The position numbers were made by a program, and so were the translations under genes. The notes beneath the pieces were generated by a model, which saw nothing but the letters and a program-made list of their open reading frames with translations, was not told the origin of the DNA and did no database searches. A stretch of DNA of 64,000 nt from Nocardia tengchongensis (GTDB taxonomy: Bacteria; Actinomycetota; Actinomycetes; Mycobacteriales; Mycobacteriaceae): assembly GCF_018362975.1 (NCBI RefSeq), contig NZ_CP074371.1, positions 5,642,001-5,706,000 of the forward strand, written 5' to 3'. Shown piece after piece: positions 54,356-63,142 of this stretch (its first letter is position 1; every line of letters begins with the position of its first letter).

Positions 54356-54685
54356 ATGTATCTGGCTTCCGACACGCAATGGTCGGACACATTGCGCCCA
54401 CCCAACTTCGGCGAGTTTCTCCGGTATCTGCGCGATGAACGTTGCCTCTCACGCGAGCGCCTGGCCATGCACTCGGGAGTGAGCGCCAGCTATATCAACC
54501 ACTTGGAATGTGGTCGTCGTGACAGACCGACACAGATCGTGGTGCAAGCGCTGCTGGCATGTCTGCATCGCATTTCCCCGGTGCCGGATGAGTCGAGAAA
54601 CCACCTGTTCGTTCTCGCCGGACTACGGTCCTACACGACATCGAATACTCGCGCACACCAAGACGGCGGCGTCGGATCGATCTGA
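54356..54685 (+). CDS. XRE-type HTH protein (MmyB-like N-domain)
   Basis: About 109 residues. FGEFLRYLRDERCLSRERLA followed by SGVSASYINHLECGRRDRPT is a clear lambda-repressor-like HTH, and the position of VVQALLACLHRISPVPDESR after it resembles the MmyB family. The ligand domain normal for MmyB proteins is missing, so this may be a shortened regulator. AAGGC precedes the ATG at 54356; an in-frame ATG at 54320 is also possible. Confidence 0.7.
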   Translation: MYLASDTQWSDTLRPPNFGEFLRYLRDERCLSRERLAMHSGVSASYINHLECGRRDRPTQIVVQALLACLHRISPVPDESRNHLFVLAGLRSYTTSNTRAHQDGGVGSI

Positions 54686-54774
54686 CCCGAAGTCACTGAT
54701 AACCCCCTTGGAGCGCAACGTGGTGTGCAGGTGCGTGGCCGGTGCCGGTCCTGATCATCGTAGGCTCTCACTCC

Positions 54775-55165
54775 GTGACCTCGTCGCCGCCGGATCTTCC
54801 AGTACTCGTTTCTCGCTCGACGCTGACATCGGACGACAGGGCCGAAGTAGACCGATGGCTCGATCAGCCATCGGTCCGGAAGGGGCTCGGTATGCTGCCC
54901 GCGGAGCTCATGTCGGCCGCGCTCGGCGCTGCTGCTCTCGACCGTCGTGCCCGAGCAGCTCCAAGGAAAACGCTACGGTCCCGCTGCCAAGGTCTCTCTG
55001 TTCGGGTCTGTCGAAACTCAGGCCATTGATGTCTTCTGCTTCCACATCAGAGACGACCACTCGACAAGCCGCACAGCCGCCGAAAAGGCTGGCCTGGAGC
55101 TGGTCGGCCCAGTCGGACAACTCGACGAGCGCACGCTGTACCACCGATCCCTCCGAACCGAGTGA
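54775..55165 (+). CDS. Hypothetical protein, possibly frameshifted
   Basis: Two adjacent frames each look protein-like: TSDDRAEVDRWLDQPSVRKG in the first, then PAAKVSLFGSVETQAIDVFC and SRTAAEKAGLELVGPVGQLD in the second. They would join near 54945 if one base is extra, giving about 129 residues. No family recognised and no clear ribosome site. Confidence 0.3.
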
Positions 55166-55173
55166 AGGACGAG

Positions 55174-55551
55174 CTATTCGCCGGGCTGGTGATCGAGGTG
55201 GTGGCTCAGTAGTGCGGTCAGGGCTTCGTCGACGGTGACCCGGTGATCTCCGGTGTCCGGGTCGCGAGTGAGGGTGACCAGCTCCCGCACCGGCGCCTTC
55301 GGGTCGAGCCTCCGCTCACGTCGCGACTTCGGTTGCCGGACACGGGAACCCGCCCGCCGACCACGCGCTGGCGCGGCGGCGGGCGGCGCCGGCGTCGCCA
55401 CGGGTACCTCGGAGGAGCCGAGTCCGGAGGCCTTCGCTTCGGCGATCAGAGCGCGGGCTTGGAGATGTACCTCATGCGCCGGGAGGCGACCCGCACCGGC
55501 GACCGCACCTTCTGCTTCCTCTCCGCCGCCATGGCGGTATCCTTCGCCCAC
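55174..55551 (-). CDS. Doubtful small basic protein
   Basis: Up to 125 residues on the reverse strand. The C-terminal half (RQPKSRRERRLDPKAPVREL, DPDTGDHRVTVDEALTALLS) looks more protein-like than the overlapping plus-strand frame 55243-55782, which ends in an odd hydrophobic stretch. Neither has a good start. It may be a remnant. Confidence 0.25.
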   Translation of the reverse strand: MGEGYRHGGGEEAEGAVAGAGRLPAHEVHLQARALIAEAKASGLGSSEVPVATPAPPAAAPARGRRAGSRVRQPKSRRERRLDPKAPVRELVTLTRDPDTGDHRVTVDEALTALLSHHLDHQPGE

Positions 55552-56186
55552 TTTCTCCCGGTCATCCTATGGGCTCGTCGCATCCCGCAACTGGGCCTGC
55601 TCATGATCCCCAAGACGCTCGCCTACCTGGCCATGGCCTTCCGCGTCTACCGCGGCTTCTTCAGCGGTGCAACGGAATCGGCCGAGGCGGGGCCGCGGGA
55701 GCGCCCAGGGAACGACTCGCTCGAAGGCGGCAGCGAGCCGCAACACGATCACCTCGCCAAGGTGGCGGCCGACGACCTGTAACCCGACCGGCAGCCGAAC
55801 CCGATGTCGCCCACGGTCGGCGCGATCCACACCGAAGCACAGAACGTCTTTCTGTGCCGCCTCCCGCGCTGACCGAACCGGCCAGCGCTGGGCGCCGGCG
55901 GGCGGAACTGTCGATGCCGCGCCGGCGTACGGGCACACGACGTACCCGCGATGGCCGGAAAGTTGTTCCCCGCCTCTGTCTTTCGAAGGTCCCGTGCCAC
56001 GACCACAGGCGGTCACATCGGCGGGTGGGACCGAGCCACGCTGGCCGAACGTGGTGCGCGGAGTCGGCGTTCGCCTTCGTCGACCGGTGGGTTGCCGATC
56101 GGATGATCTGGACTCCATCGAAGGTTGGCCCGGCAGGGACCGATCGGATCTATCGGCGGCCGGTCCGAGCTCGCAGAATCGCAACA
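55552..56186. other. 635-bp stretch upstream of the MFS gene, nothing convincing
   Basis: Long frames exist on both strands because of high GC, but they are rich in Arg/Pro and lack motifs and ribosome sites. The promoter of the MFS gene should lie near the right end. Confidence 0.35.
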
Positions 56187-57845
56187 ATGCAGATCGATCC
56201 AAGTACAGCGGCCGACTCGGTGCCGCGGGCTGACCGAAGCGCGTGGATCGGGCTCGGTGTCCTCGCCGCAGGGCTCTCGTTGATCGTCGTGGACGGCACC
56301 ATCGTCGGCGTCGCCCTACCAGTGATCGTCACCGATCTCGGACTCAATCTGACCGATGCCCAGTGGGTCAACAGCGCCTATTCGGTCGTCTTCGCCGCAC
56401 TGTTGCTGACTGCGGGCCGTCTCGGTGACCGGCTGGGCCGACGCCGGATGTTCGTGCTCGGCGTACTCGTGTTCCTGGCGGGCAGCCTGATGGCCGCCGT
56501 CGCGTCGAGCGTTGCGGCCCTGATCCTTTCGCGTGTGGTGCAGGGTGTCGGCGGAGCGTTCGTATTGCCCGCCACCTTGTCGAGCGTGAACGCCACCTTC
56601 CGCGGCAAGGATCGGGTCATCGCGTTCGCGGTGTGGGGCGCCGTCATCTCCGGCATGGCCGCCGTGGGACCGCTCCTAGGCGGCAGCCTGACCACCTACT
56701 TCAGCTGGCGATGGATTTTCATCGTCAATATCCCGATCGGGGCGGCGGTACTGATCGGTACATTGCTCGCGGTGCGCGAAACCAAGGCCGCGATCAGCGA
56801 ACCCGGGCTCGACGTCGACGGACTTCTGCTCAGCGCGATCGGGTTCGGCGGGGTCGTCTTCGCACTCATCGAAGGTCAGAGCCTCGGCTGGTGGCGCCCG
56901 CACTCCGCGTTCAGCGTCCTCGGAATCGAGTGGCCGCGAAGCGCTCCGGTCTCGGCGGTTCCGGTCATCGGGCTGATCGGCGTGGTCGCGTTGGTGCTGT
57001 TCGTAGTCTGGGAACGACACCGGGCACGGGTGGGCCGGTCCGCGATCCTGGACGTGAGCCTGTTCTCCATCCCGACCTTCAGCTGGGGCAATCTGACCGC
57101 GCTGACCGTGGCGATCGGAGAGTTCGGCCTGCTGCTCGTGCTGCCGCTGTTCCTGGTGAACGGGCTCGGCTTGTCGACGCTGGGCGCCGGCCTGGTACTG
57201 GCCGCAATGGCCTTGGGTGCTTTCGGATCGGGCGCCGCCGTGCGGCACATCGCCACCCTGCTCGGCACCTCGCGAACGGTGATGTTGGGCCTGGCCCTCG
57301 AGGCAGTGGGCGTCGCCGTGGTCGCGCTGCTCCTCTCCTCGACGGTCTCGCCCTGGCTGCTCGCCGTGCTGCTGGCCGGGTACGGCGCGGGACTCGGTCT
57401 CGCCTCGGCGCAGCTGACCGGCACCGTGCTGGCCGACATCCCGCCGGAGCGGTCGGGCCAGGGTTCGGCGACGCAGAGTACGGTCCGGCAACTCGGCGCG
57501 GCACTCGGCTCCGCCATTCTCGGCGCGGTGCTGTCGATCGGATTGGCCCACAACCTGACCGACCAATTGGAATCGGTTCCCCAGTTGACACCGCCAACGG
57601 CACAGCACCTGGTCACCGCAACCAGAGATTCGGCCGGAGGAGCGATCACCGCACTGCGCGCACAAGGCGACGCCGGACAACTCGGACCCGCAGGACCACA
57701 GGTGACCACCGCGCTGTCCGAAGGATTCGGCGACGCAACCAGGACCGCATTGGGCGTGGCCGCCGCCTTCCTCGCGCTCGGCTTGGTGAGCGCGACCGTC
57801 CTGAATTCCCGCACCCGCCGAACTTCCACCATGGAGAGCCGATGA
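56187..57845 (+). CDS. MFS transporter, DHA2 (14-TM drug:H+ antiporter) type
   Basis: 552 residues. MFS motif A is RLGDRLGRRRMFVLG between helices 2 and 3; GVALPVIVTDLGLNLTDAQW and GGSLTTYFSWRWIFIVNIPI are typical of the DHA2 family, and 14 hydrophobic segments are countable. DHA2 pumps export drugs, dyes or natural products. The ATG at 56187 is the first that gives a normal N-terminus. No TetR regulator is adjacent, so the substrate is unknown. The stop overlaps the start of the DUF2871 remnant (ATGA). Confidence 0.92.
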   Translation: MQIDPSTAADSVPRADRSAWIGLGVLAAGLSLIVVDGTIVGVALPVIVTDLGLNLTDAQWVNSAYSVVFAALLLTAGRLGDRLGRRRMFVLGVLVFLAGSLMAAVASSVAALILSRVVQGVGGAFVLPATLSSVNATFRGKDRVIAFAVWGAVISGMAAVGPLLGGSLTTYFSWRWIFIVNIPIGAAVLIGTLLAVRETKAAISEPGLDVDGLLLSAIGFGGVVFALIEGQSLGWWRPHSAFSVLGIEWPRSAPVSAVPVIGLIGVVALVLFVVWERHRARVGRSAILDVSLFSIPTFSWGNLTALTVAIGEFGLLLVLPLFLVNGLGLSTLGAGLVLAAMALGAFGSGAAVRHIATLLGTSRTVMLGLALEAVGVAVVALLLSSTVSPWLLAVLLAGYGAGLGLASAQLTGTVLADIPPERSGQGSATQSTVRQLGAALGSAILGAVLSIGLAHNLTDQLESVPQLTPPTAQHLVTATRDSAGGAITALRAQGDAGQLGPAGPQVTTALSEGFGDATRTALGVAAAFLALGLVSATVLNSRTRRTSTMESR

Positions 57846-58055
57846 GAAAGTCGTTCTGCGCTGCCGCCTGCTACACACTCTGGGGCTAGTCCTAGGGTTC
57901 TTCTACCGCGAATTCGCCAAGGCCCATGACTTTCCGGAAGCTCACAACTCACCGCCACCCACACCCACGTCCTCGCACTCCGAACGCTGTTCTTCCTCAT
58001 CGTCATCGTGCTGGACAAGCTATTCGCGCTGACCTCCGGCCGTTGGTTCAACGCC
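57842..58055 (+). pseudogene. DUF2871 membrane protein remnant, 3'-truncated
   Basis: The first 15 codons (MRKSFCAAACYTLWG) end at TAG. After it, shifted frames still give GFFYREFAKAHDFP and LTATHTHVLALRTLFFLIVI then VLDKLFALTSGRWFN, the family's N-terminal half with its HTH and first helices. A DUF2871 protein has about 145 residues; only about 70 are left. The start overlaps the MFS stop, so it was the second gene of that operon. It ends at the junction with an inositol-monophosphatase fragment at about 58056. Confidence 0.6.
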
Positions 58056-58056
58056 T

Positions 58057-58251
58057 TCCTCCCCGACCACGGGGATGTCGAGGATCTCGCGCAATCCGTG
58101 CGCGATCAGCTTCTCGGCTTCCCGATCAGCCACGGTGACCAGATCGCCGGGTTCCTTCTCGTGGACGTCATCTCCGGTCAAACGACGGAACCGGGGGCCG
58201 GATCGCGATTTCGGCAGTGTCTCTCAGGACTTGCGCCAACTCATCGATCAC
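58057..58251 (-). pseudogene. Inositol monophosphatase family, N-terminal fragment, frameshifted
   Basis: From a GTG at 58251: VIDELAQVLRDTAEIAIRP, then, after an extra C near 58190, RFRRLTGDDVHEKEPGDLVT and VADREAEKLIAHGLREIL then VVGEE. EKxPGDLVTxADxxAE and VVGEE are the metal-binding N-terminal motifs of IMPase/HisN-type phosphatases. The catalytic DPIDGT half is absent. It points head-on at the DUF2871 remnant, and both lose their 3' ends at the same place. Confidence 0.6.
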
Positions 58252-58677
58252 GCCGTGAGCCTAAGCCCTGAGCTCACGGAAAGGCTGTCGCGGTTGACGA
58301 ACGGATTCTCGAACACCGCCACCCTTGACCTGAGCGCTCGATGTCAGTTTTCGAAGTCGTGTTCAGTGATATTCGAAGTCGCGTTCAATGGGGCTGTCCT
58401 GTCTCGCTCGAACTTGGCGGAGTCTCACCTGATCCGAACCGATCGGTGCTGACAGAGCAGTTCGGACGAGACACCGGGCTCGGTCGTGGCCTGGCGTTGA
58501 CCTTGAACATCTACCCTGAAGCAGGTCGGCCTCCTCTGCGGTGGCGCAGACCCCTCCCCTCGGGTCTGCGTGGCATTCCTCGCGCGCGGTCGACCTCGGC
58601 GTACAGCGCCGCCGCGAGTTGAGGATCCAGCCCGCCCCGGTGAGACCGGGCGTCGGGCAGAGATTCGGAGAGTCGCC
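58252..58677. other. 426-bp stretch, no clear gene; small hairpin at the left end
   Basis: CGTGAGC and GCTCACG form a 7-bp stem just upstream of the phosphatase fragment (about 58253-58277). The rest shows no convincing coding. Confidence 0.3.
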
Positions 58678-58872
58678 ATGACAGCAAACCCATCACATGA
58701 ACCGCGCCGCGACCAGCCCGCTCGCCGGCCGGGAAAGCGGCATCCGAGCGCACCGGCCATCGCGCGGGGTTCCGATGACGATGTGCCCGTGGTGTGGCCG
58801 GATCCGAGTCGGCTCGAATCGTGGTGGGACGCCGTCATGCACCCCGCCTCCGAGCCACCCACATCCACCTGA
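58678..58872 (+). CDS. Small hypothetical protein
   Basis: 64 residues from an ATG with GGAGAG about seven bases upstream. A basic, proline-rich first half ([14 protein letters not shown]) is followed by an acidic/aromatic end ([20 protein letters not shown]). No family recognised. It stops just before the ABC ATPase fragment on the other strand. Confidence 0.5.
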   Translation: MTANPSHEPRRDQPARRPGKRHPSAPAIARGSDDDVPVVWPDPSRLESWWDAVMHPASEPPTST

Positions 58873-58879
58873 CCCGGTG

Positions 58880-59306
58880 CTATGTGCGGATTGCGGCGGG
58901 CGTCAGGTCGATCATGTTGTCGGCTGTGGTGATGGTGTCGGTGCGGTGGGTGATGGCGATGATGGGTGGTTTCGTCGGCGAGGGCGCGCAACGAGGTCAG
59001 GATCTTTGTTTCGGTGTCGCTGTCGAGGGCGGAACTGGCTTCGTCCAGGAGCAGGATCCTGGGCGCGGCGATGAGCGCGCGAGCGAGGGAGAGCCGCTGT
59101 TTCTCGCCGCCGCTGAGCAGGCGCCCACCTTCGCCGATCTTGTGGTACAGGCCGTCGGGGTACTGGTCGAGTTTGTGGCCCAGCCCAACCTTGGTCAGGG
59201 TGTCGATGATCTCGGGGTCGGTGAATTCTCTTCCCAGCAGGACGTTTTCGCGGATCGACACGTTCATCATCATCGGTTCTTGGGGCATGTAGCCGCATGT
59301 GACAGC
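58880..59306 (-). pseudogene. ABC transporter ATP-binding domain, 5'-truncated and frameshifted
   Basis: The C-terminal two thirds of an exporter-type NBD: Q-loop [20 protein letters not shown], signature [17 protein letters not shown], Walker [14 protein letters not shown] and, after a frameshift near 58975, the H-loop [11 protein letters not shown] and a TAG stop at 58880. The Walker A region and any membrane domain are missing; homology stops near 59300. This is a clear gene remnant. Confidence 0.75.
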
Positions 59307-59393
59307 CGGCGCCCGCGCACCGGACACCACGAGGACTGCGGAGCACCGGCGTGTGGACTTCCTGTCCACGTTGGTGCAGGTCATCCTGGTTGG

Positions 59394-59789
59394 ATGCGCA
59401 TGGCGATCGTGTTCATCATTGGTCTGGCCATAGTGGGGCTCATCGCGATCCTGGCCCTGAATTCCGACTCTCGGCGCCGTCGAGCACGTGAGAGCACTCC
59501 GGACCACGAAGCGTGGAGCGCGGGACGCACCGAATCCTCAGGCATCGAGCAATGGATGCTCTACTCGATGCTGTCCAACCAGAACCGCCATCGCCACAAC
59601 GAGCCGCCGGGTGATCCCAGCGGCGGTTACGGCGGGGCCGGTTACGGCGGGGTGGGTTATGACGCGGGTGACGTCAGCGGGGGAAGCGGCTGGCCCGATG
59701 GCCCTGGGTGGGGTGGCAACGGTGGCGGCTTCCCAGCCGACGGCGGTGGTTTGGCCGACGGGACCGGTACGAACCCAGACCCGCGATAA
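59394..59789 (+). CDS. Small membrane protein with glycine-rich tail
   Basis: About 131 residues. One N-terminal helix ([20 protein letters not shown]) is followed by a basic stop-transfer stretch (SRRRRARE), a short linker ([20 protein letters not shown]) and about 60 residues of G/Y/D-rich low-complexity sequence. A second in-frame ATG at 59400 is possible. Topology suggests the tail is cytoplasmic by the positive-inside rule. Function unknown. Confidence 0.55.
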   Translation: MRMAIVFIIGLAIVGLIAILALNSDSRRRRARESTPDHEAWSAGRTESSGIEQWMLYSMLSNQNRHRHNEPPGDPSGGYGGAGYGGVGYDAGDVSGGSGWPDGPGWGGNGGGFPADGGGLADGTGTNPDPR

Positions 59790-59901
59790 CCGATCCTGCG
59801 CACTGCCTACCGATCCCGGCGCACTGCCTACCGATCGTTTTCCGAACAGCCCGGCCTGAGCGGGAATCGGCAGGAATTTGGTTGGAGTGTTCAGCCCGTG
59901 G

Positions 59902-60447
59902 TCACCACTGCTGCGCGGGTCCACCGTTGCACGGGATGACCTGAACGACGCTCGTGAGGGTTCTGCCCTCGAGGGTTTGGCCGTCCAGACACATGGCTCC
60001 GTCGAGGCCATTGTGGAGAGTGTTGCCGGGGCCGGTGAACCACTCCTGCACGAGGCCGCCGTTGCACGGGATGACTTGAGCGACTCCGGTCAGGGAGATG
60101 CCGTCCATGGTCTGCGCGTCGAGGCACATACCTGGGTTGAGGCCGTTTCGCAGACTGTTGGCGGATCCGTTGATCCACTGCTGCGCGGGCCCACTGTTGC
60201 ACGGGATGACTTGAGCGACCCCCGTCAACGTGACACCGTCCATCGTCTGCGCATCCAGACACATGCCCTGAACGAGCCCATTGACCAGCGTCATACTCGC
60301 CGCCGAGGCCGACGGCGCACAGATCACCATTGCCGCGGCGGCCAGCGCGGCTCCTGTCCCGAGCAGCCGCACCAGCTGCCGACTCCCCCGCTGCGCCGAC
60401 GAACCGTCCGCCGACCGACCCACTCGAGTAACACGCGACTTCTTCAT
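59902..60447 (-). CDS. Secreted ricin-type beta-trefoil lectin domain protein
   Basis: 181 residues. A signal peptide (LLGTGAALAAAAMVICAPSA) precedes three tandem repeats of about 42 residues, each of the form NGLxxGMCLDAQTMDG...VIPCN-x-G-x-x-Q-x-W. These are the alpha, beta and gamma units of a ricin B trefoil with QxW motifs and a Cys pair per repeat, which usually bind galactose-like sugars. The protein is only the lectin and ends exactly on the third QQW. GGAGGGGAACGAT precedes the ATG at 60447. Confidence 0.9.
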   Translation of the reverse strand: MKKSRVTRVGRSADGSSAQRGSRQLVRLLGTGAALAAAAMVICAPSASAASMTLVNGLVQGMCLDAQTMDGVTLTGVAQVIPCNSGPAQQWINGSANSLRNGLNPGMCLDAQTMDGISLTGVAQVIPCNGGLVQEWFTGPGNTLHNGLDGAMCLDGQTLEGRTLTSVVQVIPCNGGPAQQW

Positions 60448-60782
60448 ATCGTTCCCCTCCGCATCGCAACCAACATCTGGAGCGATTTCCGTTGTAGTCG
60501 AACATCTTCCGTCCGACGCGAAGCGAAAGTATCCAGGCCGGCTTTCAAGATCCTTAACAACCTCATGCGCCCGGACCTGACATGGCGAAATACGCTGTGA
60601 TCAGTCCCGCGACCTGCGATTTCTCCTCTAACGTGATGCATGCGAGGTATCGGTATCTCCGATACCTCGGCCCCTTCGACTTGTCACAAATCGACAAGCC
60701 AAAGGGGCCGCGTGCCGCAGCCGATATATCTGCCGGTGCATTTCAGGCGGTATCGCGACCGGTTCGACAAAGTGGAACTCTG
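60448..60782. other. 335-bp intergenic stretch with strong hairpins
   Basis: Contains the promoter side of the lectin gene and, at 60643-60710, two adjoining strong inverted repeats that follow the glycine-zipper gene on the reverse strand. No coding seen. Confidence 0.45.
60643..60710 (-). terminator. Two adjoining hairpins downstream of the glycine-zipper gene
   Basis: First, CGAGGTATCGG pairs with CCGATACCTCG (60643-60669, 5-base loop). Second, CGGCCCCTT pairs with AAGGGGCCG (60668-60676 with 60702-60710), enclosing an inner CTTGTC/GACAAG stem. They lie 73-140 bp past the stop of the gene at 60783 and are probably its terminator; a structured RNA or operator cluster is possible. Confidence 0.6.
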
Positions 60783-61670
60783 TCAATCGGTCGCGGGTTG
60801 GTCGGTGGCGGCCTCAGCTGGGCCGAGGGCTCGCGGGGGTGCGGTGAGGGCCTGCGCCGCGCCGAGAGTCGCGCCGATTCCCGCGCCGATGGCGGCGAGC
60901 GGTGCCGCCATGAGGGCCGCGCCGTACGCGGCGCCGATGGGCACCGCGGCGAGACCGATCGGTGCGAACGGCACGCCGATCGCCAGACCGAGTGCACCGC
61001 CGACACCTGCGCCGATCAGTGCGAACGGGCTCGCTATCGCTGCGCCTGCGGCAGCACCGAGCGCCGCGGAGCCGACGGTCTGACTCGCAACACGATCGGA
61101 GCGAGTGCGTTCCATACCGACCGAGTCGAAGAACGTTGCGAGATCGGCCTCGGTGACCGCCGCGGCGTCGTTGAGTTGGATGGCGGGCTCACGTGGTAGC
61201 CAATCCGGCACTTCGACCTGCACGTTGCCGAAACGCAACATGCCCGGCGGCGGCGCGATCGGCGGCACCGGCGCGACCTGGACCGGGCCGTGCAGGAACT
61301 CGACCGGCGACAGATACTCGCTTTTCGGTACCGGCCGCGCCCACTGCAGCGAACTGCGCGTGTCGTCCGGGATTCGCGTTCCCCGGTACGGGCGCACATT
61401 CGGCACTTGCGCGGTGGGCCAGTCCGGGGACTGCTTCGTCTGCTCTGCCTGCACGGCGGGGGTCGCCTCGCCTGAATCCGGGTCGTCGGCCACGAAAGCA
61501 ACGTGGCTGCCGTGCTCGGTCGGGCTCACCGGAACGTTGCGGCCGAGCTCGGCGTTCGCGGTGCCGCTGCTACCCACCAGAGTGAGAACAACGGGAACCG
61601 CTCCCGCCACTACCATCGACCCCACCTTCTGTTGACGCGAACTGAGCTTTCTGTGCTTGCCTGTGCCCAT
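60783..61670 (-). CDS. Secreted glycine-zipper protein (paralogue of 24481-25086)
   Basis: 295 residues. A basic N-terminus and signal peptide (VGSMVVAGAVPVVLTLVGSS, cleavage near TANA) lead to a polar, proline-rich domain (VAPVPPIAPPPGMLRFGNVQ, VEVPDWLPREPAIQ). The C-terminal third is small-residue zipper sequence (GSAALGAAAGAAIASPFALI) like that in the gene beside the NRPS. AAAGGTGATAC lies before the ATG. Such exported zipper proteins are common in Nocardia and Rhodococcus; their role is unknown, possibly envelope-associated. Confidence 0.75.
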   Translation of the reverse strand: MGTGKHRKLSSRQQKVGSMVVAGAVPVVLTLVGSSGTANAELGRNVPVSPTEHGSHVAFVADDPDSGEATPAVQAEQTKQSPDWPTAQVPNVRPYRGTRIPDDTRSSLQWARPVPKSEYLSPVEFLHGPVQVAPVPPIAPPPGMLRFGNVQVEVPDWLPREPAIQLNDAAAVTEADLATFFDSVGMERTRSDRVASQTVGSAALGAAAGAAIASPFALIGAGVGGALGLAIGVPFAPIGLAAVPIGAAYGAALMAAPLAAIGAGIGATLGAAQALTAPPRALGPAEAATDQPATD

Positions 61671-61855
61671 GTATCACCTTTCACAGTCCAGAGACCTTGT
61701 CGATTCGCATTCGGATCACAGGGGCGTCTTGGATGGTCGAGCGTGCCGTGAAAGGTTCGAACCAGGCCATCACCAGGACTTTCCGGGCTGTTCACCACCC
61801 TGGATCGCGGGTGAACATGTCCACCATCAACTCCCGGGATTCAGCTCCGAACCCA

Positions 61856-61972
61856 TGGCGACATCGGCATCCCATGTCGGATCCCGGACTGCGATCACCG
61901 CGGCCTCGCACACCGCGGGGTGTTCGACAAGGTGGTTCTCCAGGGTGCCGGTCTCACGAAAGACCTCGACGC
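61856..61972 (-). pseudogene. Acyl-CoA ligase (AMP-binding) C-terminal fragment
   Basis: About 35 residues: TGTLENHLVEHPAVCEAAVI then AVRDPTWDADVAMG. 'VENxLxEHPAVxEAAVIGVPDPTW' is the conserved C-terminal stretch of fatty-acyl-CoA and related adenylate-forming ligases. Nothing else of the enzyme is present. Confidence 0.45.
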
Positions 61973-62274
61973 TCAGGTTTGGCGACGTGTGCGGGCAACC
62001 CTGGCAGGTCGATGCCCAGATGCCGAGTAACCTCACCCAGCGCGTTATCCAGTGCCACCCGCATGGACCCCGGCTGGGGGCGCAGCCGGACAACGGTGTC
62101 CTTCCAGCGGATTTCGACGCGGCAGACCTGGTCACCGCGGGCTGACCCAGCCGCTGATGAACATCTGCACTCGGGCACTCCCCCTCGACCGATCACGTCA
62201 CCGTTCGATAGTTCGACGCCGCTGGCGTCGCGGATTGCTCGACCCGGATCATCGACCGAGCAGTCCGGCCACAC
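61954..62274 (-). CDS. Small hypothetical protein
   Basis: The C-terminal 55 residues look like a real protein (VCRVEIRWKDTVVRLRPQPG, SMRVALDNALGEVTRHLGID); the N-terminal part of the open frame does not, so the true start is uncertain. It may begin within 62100-62150. No family recognised. Confidence 0.35.
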   Translation of the reverse strand: MWPDCSVDDPGRAIRDASGVELSNGDVIGRGGVPECRCSSAAGSARGDQVCRVEIRWKDTVVRLRPQPGSMRVALDNALGEVTRHLGIDLPGLPAHVAKPERRGLS

Positions 62275-62830
62275 CCGCGCGGGTGGCCATGCGATCCGAT
62301 TGCTCGCTGCCGCAGATCGGCACTAGCGGTCGCGCAGCTCGTCACCGATGGCGGCCATGGACTGCCACCGGTGGATCTGGCACACAACACGTGCAGGTCG
62401 GCGAGTCGGTACATGCCTTCACCACCGCCAGAGCCCGGCGCCCTTGCCGCGAGGCGCGCATCCATACGTGCTCATGGCATAACCATTTCCACCGTGACGA
62501 TCCGATTGCCGCTCAGGCCGGGTGGATCGAAGAGATCTGCGGGAGGATCCACCCGGCCGCCGAGCACGGATGCACCGCTCGTAGTCAGCGAAGCAGGGCA
62601 CCGATTCCGGAGTCGTCCACTATTGACCCCGGCCAGATGATCCGACGTGAGAATGCGGCGCGATAACCCGCCGGATCCCCGCCACGCTCCACGATCGGCT
62701 CACCCACACCGCACCGTATCGAGATCCGGTGCCGGAGCGGCCCGAATCCCGCGTTGGTGGCACAAATCGGGAGTGTCCAGGCACGGAAGGTCACCGATAT
62801 CCCCGAATTAGCTACACGATCGAGGTCGTC
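62275..62830. other. 556-bp stretch without a recognised gene
   Basis: Short open frames on both strands lack ribosome sites and protein-like composition. CGAGG at the right end is the ribosome site of the next gene. Confidence 0.35.
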
Positions 62831-63142
62831 ATGCAGAATGCGGGACAGAACCGGGCCCGACCGGTCGGTGAACCTTCATGGGATGAAATGACCGCTCTGA
62901 TGGGATCGACCGTGCACGAGTTGCTCGCGCAGGTCCTCGCGCGCTACGGCAGCATCGACGTCTTCATCGCCCGTCTGCACGTTCTGCTGGACACACCCAC
63001 AGTCGTGCGCCCTGTCGCGGTGGCGTCCTCGGCCGGTGGCCGGCACCGGCTCGCCGAGCCCACGCGCAGAAGGCCGATGACTACCGGAGCCCCGCCTCGC
63101 CTGCTTGGCCGAAATCTGTCAGGAAACCCCATCACCGGCTGA
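62831..63142 (+). CDS. Hypothetical protein
   Basis: 103 residues from an ATG with GAGG five bases upstream. The first 55 residues look folded (PSWDEMTALMGSTVHELLAQ, VLARYGSIDVFIARLHVLLD); the rest is Arg/Pro-rich. It is followed 27 bp later by a strong hairpin, which supports a real transcription unit. No family recognised. Confidence 0.5.
   Translation: MQNAGQNRARPVGEPSWDEMTALMGSTVHELLAQVLARYGSIDVFIARLHVLLDTPTVVRPVAVASSAGGRHRLAEPTRRRPMTTGAPPRLLGRNLSGNPITG

Noticed and set aside
55243..55782. 179-codon plus-strand frame with a hydrophobic end
   Set aside because: Arg/Gly-rich first half and no ribosome site; it overlaps a slightly better minus-strand frame, and neither is convincing.
59920..60215. 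Short regularly spaced repeats as a CRISPR array
   Set aside because: The three repeats are the coding repeats of the ricin trefoil, spaced about 135 bp and in frame.
61745..61770. GGTTCGAACC as a tRNA T-loop
   Set aside because: No acceptor or anticodon stems can be folded around it.
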